In this document: piece after piece, positions 1-7,274 of the stretch
Numbering within the stretch: position 1 is the first letter of the stretch
Layout of the letters: each line of letters starts with the position of its first letter
Assembly (NCBI GenBank): GCA_945876745.1
Contig: CAMCPL010000007.1
Span: 49,489 to 113,488 of the forward strand
Direction: 5' to 3'
Length of the DNA: 64,000 nucleotides
From: an uncultured Clostridia bacterium
GTDB taxonomy: Bacteria; Bacillota; Clostridia; Oscillospirales; Acutalibacteraceae
Position numbers and translations under genes: made by a program
The notes under the pieces: generated by a model
Databases searched by the model: none
The model's input: the letters and a program-made list of their open reading frames with translations, nothing else
What the model was told of the DNA's origin: nothing

Positions 1-125
1 ATATTTCCGTTTGATTCAACCTGAACATATTTTCCGCTTTCGCCGCCGAATACATAAAGACAAACTAACAGTATGCCGACAATGACACCAACGGCACCTA
101 TAACAATCAAATCTGATTTTTTCAT
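1..125 (-). CDS. NusG domain II-type membrane-anchored protein, N-terminal part only
   Basis: Forty-one codons are visible; the rest lies outside the window. The peptide starts MKKSDLIVIGAVGVIVGILL, a single membrane anchor, followed by a short extracytoplasmic stretch (GGESGKYVQVESNG) that looks like the first strand of a NusG domain II fold. Such proteins often sit beside FMN-binding proteins and ApbE in Clostridia, as here. The ATG is one base beyond the TAA of the upstream FMN-binding gene, so the two are translationally coupled. The family call is inferred from the anchor, the strand pattern and the neighbours; the function is not known. Confidence 0.6.
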   Translation of the reverse strand, partial: MKKSDLIVIGAVGVIVGILLVCLYVFGGESGKYVQVESNGN

Positions 126-126
126 A

Positions 127-693
127 TTATTCAGCTAAAAATTCCTGTAAATATTTACTTGAATTGTTTACGCCGTTGATTACCGCTTCGGAGGAAATTG
201 TGCTCTTTGATAAAATATCAATCTTTGAGCCTTTTTCAATTGAGTTTGAAGAAGCAACCGGGAGCTTTCTGCCGCTGAATTGATTTTTGAATTCATCCGT
301 CTGGATTCTAACGCCGAGATATTCTGTTTCCTCCTGCTTGATAATATCAATGCCGCAAACATATTTACCGTCCTTTGTAATAGTAGTTGCAAGCTCAATC
401 GGAACCTCTGCGTTATAACCGATATTACTTGTTTTAATTACATAGGCAACAAAATTACCCTGTGTGTCAAATGCTTTTTCAACACCTGTAACATTATACT
501 CGTTGTCTTTAACGGCAATCGGTGTTGTCATATTGATTGTAAAGCCTGTATCAACCGGGGTATTGTTCTTTTTGTCGATAGCGTTTGTAATTCCGATTGT
601 TCCCAAAACGACTCCAACGCTGACAATAATCATAATTACAAATGAGATAATCCATTTTTTTGAATTTGGATTGTAATGTGCCTGCTTTTTCAT
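127..693 (-). CDS. membrane-anchored FMN-binding domain protein (RnfG-like)
   Basis: 188 residues. One N-terminal membrane helix (about 13-36) is followed by an extracytoplasmic FMN_bind-like domain. The end carries DILSKST (159-165), a variant of the flavinylation motif Dxx[ST]GAT: Asp, Ser and the acceptor Thr are kept, but Gly-Ala is replaced by Lys-Ser. The following SSEAVINGVN matches the helix after the motif in RnfG. It starts 10 bases after apbE ends, with a clear SD, and abuts the NusG-II gene, so ApbE is a likely modifying partner. Whether this domain really holds covalent FMN is uncertain because of the altered motif. Confidence 0.75.
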   Translation of the reverse strand: MKKQAHYNPNSKKWIISFVIMIIVSVGVVLGTIGITNAIDKKNNTPVDTGFTINMTTPIAVKDNEYNVTGVEKAFDTQGNFVAYVIKTSNIGYNAEVPIELATTITKDGKYVCGIDIIKQEETEYLGVRIQTDEFKNQFSGRKLPVASSNSIEKGSKIDILSKSTISSEAVINGVNNSSKYLQEFLAE

Positions 694-703
694 AACTTTT
701 CTC

Positions 704-1756
704 CTAATCTTTGCTTATGAATTTTTCAAAACCCGATGAATAGGTTTTGTTATATTGTTTATCAACCCACAGAGCCTCAACTCCGTCAAGAGCTTCAACA
801 TATTCCTTGCCCTCGTCAATGCTCATATTGAAAAGGGTAGTGGACAAAGCGTCACCTAAGCCCGAATCTTCACATAATACCGAAACACTCGCCATATATT
901 CACTCGGCATAAGAGTATCGGGATTGATGATGTGACAGTATTTTTTATCTCCTACGTAAAAATACCGTTGATAATCTCCGCTTGTTACAACGCTCAAATC
1001 GGTTATACTTACGGTTTCGCTGTAATCCTCTGCATTTTCCATAGGACTTTCTATTCCTATTTTCCAAAGGGTAGTGCCGTCATTGTTTTTGTAGCCGTAT
1101 GTTGTAACGTTACCGCCTATACTTATTGCGGCGCTTACCCATAAATTTTCTTTTGCGAATTGAGTTACTCTTGCAACGGCAAATCCTTTTGCAATTGCTC
1201 CTACATCAAGGTGCATATTTTTGTCGTTAAAGTATACGGTGGAATTTTCTTCATCTATTATTAAATCATCAATATTCGTATGCTCGTTTGCTTTTTTCAG
1301 CTCGTCAATATCCGGCAGCTTTGCCTGTTCGGGATAATCCTTTGCAAGCTCTCTTTCGTTGTGCCATAGTTCAAGCACGGTGCCGAAGCATATATTTGTT
1401 TTGCCTTTACTTTGAGAGTAAACTGTTTTGCCGAATTGTAATAAATCAATTATTTCTTCGCTAACCTTGACAGGCTCATTAGACGCAAGCCTGTTTACAG
1501 TACAGAGATTTGTTATATTCTCGTATTCGCTGTAAATATCGTAAAGATGGTCGTATTTTTCGAGCTCTTTGTAAAACCTTTCGTACTTTTCGTCAAAAGC
1601 CTCTTGACTGACATCGTATGCGATGATAGTCGAAGCGGTGTCAAACAAATCTAAGAAACTCGCAGTATATTTTTCGTATTCTGTTTTTTGAGTTGAACAA
1701 GCGCTAAACGAAAACGTAATCGTCAGCGCAAGCAATGCGCATATTATTTTTTTCAT
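704..1756 (-). CDS. apbE: ApbE, FAD:protein FMN transferase (lipoprotein)
   Basis: 350 residues. ApbE moves FMN from FAD to a threonine of extracytoplasmic target proteins, using Mg2+. A lipoprotein signal peptide with lipobox Cys near residue 20 (FSFSACS) places it on the outer face of the membrane. Family blocks are MHLDVGAIAKGFAVARV (typical DxGaiaKGya) and GDALSTTLF (typical aDALsTalF metal and FAD site). Likely targets RnfD, RnfG and the FMN-binding protein are all in this window. A promoter is visible whose -10 ends six bases before the ATG and no SD is seen, so the mRNA may be leaderless. Confidence 0.93.
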   Translation of the reverse strand: MKKIICALLALTITFSFSACSTQKTEYEKYTASFLDLFDTASTIIAYDVSQEAFDEKYERFYKELEKYDHLYDIYSEYENITNLCTVNRLASNEPVKVSEEIIDLLQFGKTVYSQSKGKTNICFGTVLELWHNERELAKDYPEQAKLPDIDELKKANEHTNIDDLIIDEENSTVYFNDKNMHLDVGAIAKGFAVARVTQFAKENLWVSAAISIGGNVTTYGYKNNDGTTLWKIGIESPMENAEDYSETVSITDLSVVTSGDYQRYFYVGDKKYCHIINPDTLMPSEYMASVSVLCEDSGLGDALSTTLFNMSIDEGKEYVEALDGVEALWVDKQYNKTYSSGFEKFISKD

Positions 1757-1762
1757 ATTAAA

Positions 1763-1791
1763 ATTATAACAGATATCAATATTATAATCAA
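1763..1791 (-). promoter_or_regulatory. sigma-A-type promoter for apbE
   Basis: On the minus strand TTGATT (1791-1786) is followed after 17 bases by TATAAT (1768-1763). The predicted start of transcription falls at about the A of the apbE ATG (1756). Confidence 0.6.
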
Positions 1792-1829
1792 TATAAAATA
1801 ATTCGAATTTTATTTATAAATAAAGGAAA

Positions 1830-1854
1830 ATTAAAGGGAGCCTTGCGGCTCCCT
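1830..1854 (-). terminator. Rho-independent terminator after the two-repeat lipoprotein gene
   Basis: Minus-strand stem AGGGAGCC / GGCTCCCT (1854-1847 and 1842-1835) with a GCAA tetraloop, followed by a T-rich run. It separates the lipoprotein gene from apbE. Confidence 0.85.
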
Positions 1855-1872
1855 AAGTATTCTAATTATTAA

Positions 1873-2859
1873 TTAGAGTGTTGCAGCGTTTGCTACGTTG
1901 TTAGCAATAGAGCTGATTGTGATTGTACAGCCTGCTGCGAGGTCAGCGTCGGACGGCTTCATATCGTCGCCGATGCAAGCCTTAACTTCTGCGGCAGTCT
2001 TGCCGATAGCCCATGACTCAAAGTGAGCAGCCTGCTCATACCATTCCTTGCCGATTGGAGAAGCACCCTTCATATTGTACTCTTCCTTGAGCTCCTTCTT
2101 TGACTTGTATTCGCCCTTAGCAACGGTGAATTCGCCGTTTTCGATTGAGCACTTAGCCTGAGAAGCGTCGATAATGCAAGATGTGATTTTGCCCTGAGCA
2201 TCGAGTGTTACAGCTGCATAGTCTGTATCATACTCAAGATTTGTTTCGTTTGACTGATAAGACTTTGATGTTGCAAGAGAAAGCTTAAGGGTATCTGTTG
2301 CCTTTGCGCCGCAATCAGTTGCCTGTGCGATAGCCTTTGCAACTACTGATGTAAAGCCGTTTGCATAAATTGTGCAACCTGCCTTGAGGTCAGCGTCGGT
2401 AGCGTAGCCTGTTTCATCAACGCCTGCCTTGATTTCGTCAGCTGTCTTGCCCTTTGCCCAAGCCTCGAAAGCTGCAACCTGCTCGAACCATTCCTTCTGG
2501 ATTGGGGAAGCATTCTTCATACCGTAGTCGCCCTGCTTTGCAAGCTTTGTTCTGAGGTCTTCTACATTACCTGCATCCTTTGTGAGATCCGGCTTTGTTT
2601 GAGCCTCGTCGATTTTAACGTCGATTACCTTACCATCAGCGTCAACAAGAACTGCTGCTGCAACTGAATCGATTTCAAGTGCAGTTGCCGACTTATTGTA
2701 TTCGTCTTCCTTGATTTGGCTGATTACAGCGAAGCCTGTCTTTGCAGTTGCTGCTTCATCTTTCTTCTCGTCAGCGGCACCTGAGTTACTGCAAGCTGCA
2801 AATCCTACAGCAAGAACGCCTGCAAGTCCCAATGCGAGAATCTTCTTCATTTTAGTCAT
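1873..2859 (-). CDS. lipoprotein with two FMN_bind-like repeats carrying DLxAGCT motifs
   Basis: 328 residues. Signal peptide and lipobox (GFAAC, Cys23), then two homologous domains, about 55-175 and 205-325. Each contains a VxxDAxGKI strand, an NMKGASPIGKEWYEQ-type block (about 114-127 and 262-275), a W-x-GKT segment and an end motif: DLKAGCT (157-163) and DLAAGCT (306-312). These end motifs align with the DAISGAT motif of RnfG, with Cys for Ala and Ala for Ser. Proteins of this type are common in Clostridia near Rnf and ApbE; their function is unsettled. It has its own promoter and terminator, so it can be made independently of rnf. Flavin binding is inferred only. Confidence 0.8.
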   Translation of the reverse strand: MTKMKKILALGLAGVLAVGFAACSNSGAADEKKDEAATAKTGFAVISQIKEDEYNKSATALEIDSVAAAVLVDADGKVIDVKIDEAQTKPDLTKDAGNVEDLRTKLAKQGDYGMKNASPIQKEWFEQVAAFEAWAKGKTADEIKAGVDETGYATDADLKAGCTIYANGFTSVVAKAIAQATDCGAKATDTLKLSLATSKSYQSNETNLEYDTDYAAVTLDAQGKITSCIIDASQAKCSIENGEFTVAKGEYKSKKELKEEYNMKGASPIGKEWYEQAAHFESWAIGKTAAEVKACIGDDMKPSDADLAAGCTITISSIANNVANAATL

Positions 2860-2902
2860 AATTTCCTCTCCTTTACTTTTATTAAAAATATGACTTTACA
2901 CT

Positions 2903-2931
2903 ATATTAAAATAAAATTTATCGTTTGTCAA
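2903..2931 (-). promoter_or_regulatory. strong sigma-A-type promoter for the lipoprotein gene
   Basis: Minus-strand TTGACA (2931-2926), 17-base spacer, TAATAT (2908-2903), about 45 bases before the ATG at 2859, which has an AAAGGAGAGG SD. It lies in the short gap after rnfB. Confidence 0.75.
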
Positions 2932-2950
2932 TATGATTGGCAAAAATGTA

Positions 2951-3748
2951 TCAATATTCTTTGATGATTTTTCTCGGACATTTAGCAGCGCATATTCCGC
3001 AATGCGTACATTTGTCGTAATCAATCTTAGCAATATTGTCTATAACGTGAATTGCATCGTTCGGACAGTTCTTTTCACAAATCTTACAGGAAATGCATCC
3101 TGCCGTACAAGCGTCTCTGACATCTTTACCGAAAACGTGCGACGAGCATTGAACTCTGTATTTCGAGCTTGCGGGAACAAGTTCAATTAAGTTATGAGGA
3201 CAGGTTTTTATACATCTTCCGCAGGCAATGCAAAGCTCTTCGTCAACAACTGCTTTTTTGTCGATAATTCTTATTGCTCTTTGCGGACATACTCTTGCAC
3301 ATGAACCAAAGCCCAGGCAACCGTATTTGCACGAATACGGGCTTGATCCCGGAAGCAGGTCGGCGGCAATACAGGATTCTATTCCTATGTAGTTATAGTC
3401 TACGGTACGCTTTTCGCCGTTACCGTCACATTTTACATATGCAACCTTTCTTTCGGTTTCCTGAACCTCCTGACCCATAATTTCGGCAATTTTCTGTGCA
3501 ACGTCGTTTCCGCCTACGGGACATCCGTTAACAGGAGCTTCACCGTTAGCAATAGCAGCAGCCATTGCGTCACAGCCGGCATAACCGCAACCGCCGCAAT
3601 TACTGCCCGGTAAAACTTCTCTTACAGCGGTTTCTTTTTCGTTTACTTCAACATGGAAGACCTTTTCGGCAATTCCCAAGACAATACCTATTATAATTCC
3701 TATAACGGCAATTACGCCAACAGCGATAAGTATAGCTTTAATATCCAT
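2951..3748 (-). CDS. rnfB: RnfB, ferredoxin-accepting Fe-S subunit of the Rnf complex
   Basis: 265 residues. RnfB takes electrons from reduced ferredoxin on the cytoplasmic side. One N-terminal membrane helix (about 5-28) is followed by the 4Fe-4S motif NCGGCGYAGCD and a later Cys. Then come a CKYGCLGFGSCARVCP block and three ferredoxin-type motifs, CIACGRCIKTCP, CISCKICEKNCP and CTHCGICAAKCP, near the C-terminus. The number of clusters is as expected for clostridial RnfB. Last gene of rnfCDGEAB, 12 bases after rnfA. Confidence 0.97.
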   Translation of the reverse strand: MDIKAILIAVGVIAVIGIIIGIVLGIAEKVFHVEVNEKETAVREVLPGSNCGGCGYAGCDAMAAAIANGEAPVNGCPVGGNDVAQKIAEIMGQEVQETERKVAYVKCDGNGEKRTVDYNYIGIESCIAADLLPGSSPYSCKYGCLGFGSCARVCPQRAIRIIDKKAVVDEELCIACGRCIKTCPHNLIELVPASSKYRVQCSSHVFGKDVRDACTAGCISCKICEKNCPNDAIHVIDNIAKIDYDKCTHCGICAAKCPRKIIKEY

Positions 3749-3760
3749 AACTATTCCTCC

Positions 3761-4339
3761 TTATGCAAATGCGTTAAAGCCGTAAAAAGCAATCGACATC
3801 AGGCAAGCGGTCATAAGTACCGCCGGCGTACCCTTAAAGCAACCTAAATAATCGTTGTTTTCTGTCTTTTCTCTAACTCCTGCCATAATTACTATTGCAA
3901 TAGTAAATCCGACAGCAGTACCGAAGCCTGTTACAACACTTGTCAAAATGTCGTTATCTTGCTGAACGTTTGTAAGCGCAGTACCTAAAACAGCGCAGTT
4001 TGTAGTAATAAGCGGAAGATAAATTCCGAGACTCTTATATAAAGAGGGGACTGCTTTTTTCAAAAATACTTCAACAAGCTGTACTAAAAATGCAATAACA
4101 ACAATAAATATTATCGTTTTAAGATATTCAAGATTGAGCTTTTGAATAACTAATTTGTACAAAATAGACGACACGAGTGATGAAAGAGTAATTACAAACA
4201 CTACTGCGCCGCCCATTCCTGCTGCGGTTTTAGTAGACTTTGATACGCCTAAAAATGGGCAAATACCTAAAAATTGGCTGAGTACAACATTGTTTATAAG
4301 CGCTGTTGTAATAAGTACTAAAAATAATTTACTTGCCAT
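3761..4339 (-). CDS. rnfA: RnfA, membrane subunit of the Rnf complex
   Basis: 192 residues, about six membrane helices, homologous to RnfE. RnfA and RnfE form the paired inverted membrane core of the ion-pumping ferredoxin:NAD+ oxidoreductase. Conserved stretches visible are QFLGICPFLGVSK near residues 22-34 and LITTNCAVLGTAL at about 108-120; each contains the Cys known in the family to hold a shared iron centre. Its ATG overlaps the rnfE stop by one base (TAATG), indicating coupled translation. Confidence 0.97.
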   Translation of the reverse strand: MASKLFLVLITTALINNVVLSQFLGICPFLGVSKSTKTAAGMGGAVVFVITLSSLVSSILYKLVIQKLNLEYLKTIIFIVVIAFLVQLVEVFLKKAVPSLYKSLGIYLPLITTNCAVLGTALTNVQQDNDILTSVVTGFGTAVGFTIAIVIMAGVREKTENNDYLGCFKGTPAVLMTACLMSIAFYGFNAFA

Positions 4340-5001
4340 TATTTACCCTCCTTTTCTGCGTTAGCACAATTTGCACAGTCGCCTGAGCACTTCGTTTTGG
4401 CTTCCTTTTTCTTACCCTTTGTAACCTTGTTCATAACAGCGCAAAGTATAGAAAGAACGAAGAATGCGCCCGGTGCAAGAATGAATATTGAAATAGGTTC
4501 ATAGCTTTCGGGAAGAACTCTTAATCCGAATACACAGCCGCTTCCGAGTAATTCTCTGACGATACCGATTGCAGTAAGTCCTACGGTAAAGCCCAAACCT
4601 ACGCCGATACCGTCAAATATAGAAAGAAGAGCATTGTTTTTTGATGCATATGATTCTGCTCTGCCCAAGATAATGCAGTTTACAACAATAAGAGGAATGA
4701 AAATACCAAGACTGTTGTAAAGAGGAGTAACGTACGCGTGCATAAGCATTTCAACTATTGTAACAAAAGATGCAATGATTATGATGTAAACAGGAACTCT
4801 TACACCGTTCGGAATAACCTTGCGAAGCAACGAAATAAGCAGGTTTGACATAATCAATACCGCCATAGTCGCAACGCCCATACCTAAACCGTTTAGTGCG
4901 CTTGATGTAACCGCGAGTGTCGGACACATACCGAGCATCAGCACAAAGGTAGGATTTTCTTTTATGATACCGTTGTATAATCTTTCTAATAAAGCTTTCA
5001 T
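4339..5001 (-). CDS. rnfE: RnfE, membrane subunit of the Rnf complex, with a Cys-rich tail
   Basis: 220 residues from the ATG at 5001. A GAGG-type SD just upstream and alignment with RnfA fix this start; a longer reading frame to 5115 is inside the rnfG tail. About six membrane helices, with LMLGMCPTLAV and LIVVNCIILG carrying the paired conserved Cys. Unusual is a soluble lysine-rich C-terminus ending KCSGDCANCANAEKEGK: Cys205, Cys209 and Cys212 form CX3CX2C. The core fold does not need this tail. It overlaps rnfA by one base. Confidence 0.96.
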   Translation of the reverse strand: MKALLERLYNGIIKENPTFVLMLGMCPTLAVTSSALNGLGMGVATMAVLIMSNLLISLLRKVIPNGVRVPVYIIIIASFVTIVEMLMHAYVTPLYNSLGIFIPLIVVNCIILGRAESYASKNNALLSIFDGIGVGLGFTVGLTAIGIVRELLGSGCVFGLRVLPESYEPISIFILAPGAFFVLSILCAVMNKVTKGKKKEAKTKCSGDCANCANAEKEGK

Positions 5002-5005
5002 AAAA

Positions 5006-6238
5006 TTACTCCTTTCCTTGCTGATTTTGGTTTTGGTTTTGTTGACCGCCCTGTGCGGGTGCGGTTGCGCCTGATGTAGCGTCTGCACTGCTTGAAGCAA
5101 GCGTTTGTTTGTCAAGCTGTGAAGCGTCGCCGAAATTAGTTTGATAGAATACTATTCCTGCGTTGACAGCTCTTGCAATCGCACTCGAAGTAATTGTTGC
5201 GCCTGCGATTGCGTCAATTTCGTTTTCGGCAGTACCTCCAACCTTTTGTGTCAGTACGCTCGCGCTTTTACCTGCGAATTGAGAGGTGAATGCATCTTCC
5301 TCCATTTTTGCACCGTAGCCCGGACTTTCCATTGAGCTGACAACTGCAAAGCCTGTCAGCTTTCCGTCCTTGATACCGATTGCAATTTGGAATGGAGAGG
5401 TTTTTGCAAAGCCTGTTGCGGTTGTTGAAATAACGTATCCTTCGCCGCCGTTAACAGCCTTGATTTCCTCAATAGTGCAATCTGTGAGTGAATATTCTTC
5501 AAGAAGAGCACTTGAATTAGCGATTAAATCTTTTGCATTTTCAACATCGGAAAATTCTTCGCCACCCGGATACGCTTTTTTATAGAACTCGGTTAAATCT
5601 GCTTTTGCAATTTCCTGTGCGCCTCCGCCGAAGTTTTCCTGATAGAAAAGTATTGCGGCATTTACAGCCTGCGTTACCGCATTAGTTGTAATTGTAGCGC
5701 CGCTGATTGCGTCAATTTCTGTTTCCGAAGAAGCGCCGCTCTTTGTAAATGTAAGCAGGGAAGCGGATTTACCCTTGAATTGTTCTGTAAATTCCGGCTC
5801 GGAGCATTTTGAGCCGAGACCTGCGGTTTCGCTGTTGCTGATTGATGAGAAGCCGGTGAGCTTTCCATCCTTGATACCGATAGCGATTTGAATTTCACCG
5901 CCGTAGCCTGCGTTTGATGAAGCGGCAACAATGTAGCCCTCCGTTTTGCCGGAGGCATCATTAGCTGCCAAAACATCAATTATTTTGCAACCGCCAAGAC
6001 CCTTTTCATTAAGTAATGCATCGGAGTCGGTAATCATTTGCTCGGCATTTTCTATTTCCGAAAAGCTGTCGCAATCCGAATATACCACCTTGTAAACCTG
6101 CGCCTTTTGATTTACCTCAGCCTGCGCGATAGGCTCTGCGGTTATCTGGTTTACTATCGCAAGAAGCGCAACCGCAATAACCGAAATGACGGTTAATATA
6201 ATGGTATTTATTATAGTATTTGATTTTTTATCAGCCAT
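5006..6238 (-). CDS. rnfG: RnfG with two FMN-binding domains and a third SGAT motif in its tail
   Basis: 410 residues, about twice the usual RnfG length. One membrane helix (about 10-32) leads to two tandem extracytoplasmic FMN_bind domains (about 45-205 and 210-375). They share the strand QIAIGIKDGKLTGF at about 117-130 and 284-297. Flavinylation motifs are DAISGAT (176-182) and DAIAGAT (342-348). After domain 2 comes a Gln/Asn-rich tail (about 380-410) containing a third exact match, DATSGAT (386-392). ApbE would attach FMN to the last Thr of each used motif. It lies between rnfD (8-base overlap) and rnfE (5 bases apart). Confidence 0.95.
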   Translation of the reverse strand: MADKKSNTIINTIILTVISVIAVALLAIVNQITAEPIAQAEVNQKAQVYKVVYSDCDSFSEIENAEQMITDSDALLNEKGLGGCKIIDVLAANDASGKTEGYIVAASSNAGYGGEIQIAIGIKDGKLTGFSSISNSETAGLGSKCSEPEFTEQFKGKSASLLTFTKSGASSETEIDAISGATITTNAVTQAVNAAILFYQENFGGGAQEIAKADLTEFYKKAYPGGEEFSDVENAKDLIANSSALLEEYSLTDCTIEEIKAVNGGEGYVISTTATGFAKTSPFQIAIGIKDGKLTGFAVVSSMESPGYGAKMEEDAFTSQFAGKSASVLTQKVGGTAENEIDAIAGATITSSAIARAVNAGIVFYQTNFGDASQLDKQTLASSSADATSGATAPAQGGQQNQNQNQQGKE

Positions 6239-7274
6239 TGCTTTCTCCTCCTTTTCTTGAATGTGAGCCGAAAGGCTTCGGAAGAGTAATCTTTTCTATA
6301 ATAGGTACGAAAAGATTGCCGATAATTATCGCATAGGAAACTCCCTCTGCCGATGAACCGACAACTCTGAATAAAGCAGTCAGTAAGCCTAAAGCAATTC
6401 CGTAAAGAATCTGTCCCTTTGAATTTATAGGGCTTGTCGCATAGTCTGTCGCCATAAAGAAAGCACCTACGAGTAATCCGCCTGCCATAACCTGCGAAAG
6501 AAGATACTGTACACTTAATGCGTCACCCTTAATAAGTCTTATAATTGAAATGAAAAATACTGTTGAAAGAATGTAGGACGCTGGGATTCTTATTGAAATA
6601 ACCTTTTTGATAAGTAAATATGCGGCGCCGATAAGTATTGCAATAACACTTACTTCACCGATAGTTCCGGCGTGCATTCCAAAGAATAATGATACTAAAT
6701 CAAGCTCTGCACCGCTTTCAAGAGATGCAAGAGGAGTTGCGCCCGATACTGCGTCAAGCGATGAAGTGTTCTGTCCTGCAAGAAGAGTAAAGCATTGCTT
6801 TATTTTTCCGCCCTTGAACAGTTCGCTCAAATTTGCATTATATACACCGTACGTCGCAAAGTCGCTCATTTTTGATGCAAACGAAATGAGCAAAAAGCAT
6901 CTTGCGGCTAATGCCGGGTTCATAAAGTTTTGTCCCAAACCGCCGAAAAGGAGCTTAACAACTACTATTGCAAATCCGCTTCCGAGCACCGGAATATACC
7001 ACGGTACACTTGCAGGTAGGTTTATTGCGAGAATCAAGCCTGTAACTAATGCCGAATTGTCGAAAATCGTAACAGTTCTCTTTGTTATCAGCTCGAATAA
7101 CAGTTCGAATAATACGCTTGAAGCAACGCATAGCAATGTTACAAGAACAGCCGGTAAGCCGAATCTGTAAAAGCCGAATGCCAGAATAGGCAATGTTGCA
7201 ATTGCGACGTCACGCATTATTGATTTAGTTGAATTTTCTGCTCTCAAATGAGGAGCAATAGATACATTATACAT
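6231..7274 (-). CDS. rnfD: RnfD, membrane subunit with covalent FMN
   Basis: 347 residues, NqrB/RnfD family, with multiple membrane helices. The flavinylation motif DAVSGAT lies at 174-180, so Thr180 is the predicted FMN site, in an extracytoplasmic loop. It overlaps both neighbours by 8 bases (rnfC at its 5' end, rnfG at its 3' end). Normal length for the family. Confidence 0.97.
   Translation of the reverse strand: MYNVSIAPHLRAENSTKSIMRDVAIATLPILAFGFYRFGLPAVLVTLLCVASSVLFELLFELITKRTVTIFDNSALVTGLILAINLPASVPWYIPVLGSGFAIVVVKLLFGGLGQNFMNPALAARCFLLISFASKMSDFATYGVYNANLSELFKGGKIKQCFTLLAGQNTSSLDAVSGATPLASLESGAELDLVSLFFGMHAGTIGEVSVIAILIGAAYLLIKKVISIRIPASYILSTVFFISIIRLIKGDALSVQYLLSQVMAGGLLVGAFFMATDYATSPINSKGQILYGIALGLLTALFRVVGSSAEGVSYAIIIGNLFVPIIEKITLPKPFGSHSRKGGESNG

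Noticed and set aside
4339..5115. Longer RnfE reading frame starting at 5115
   Set aside because: The extra 38 residues lie within the low-complexity rnfG tail in another frame. The ATG at 5001 has a good SD and matches RnfA/RnfE alignment.
6607..7170. Long plus-strand open frame opposite rnfD
   Set aside because: Antisense to a clearly conserved gene, no SD, low-complexity product; a shadow frame.
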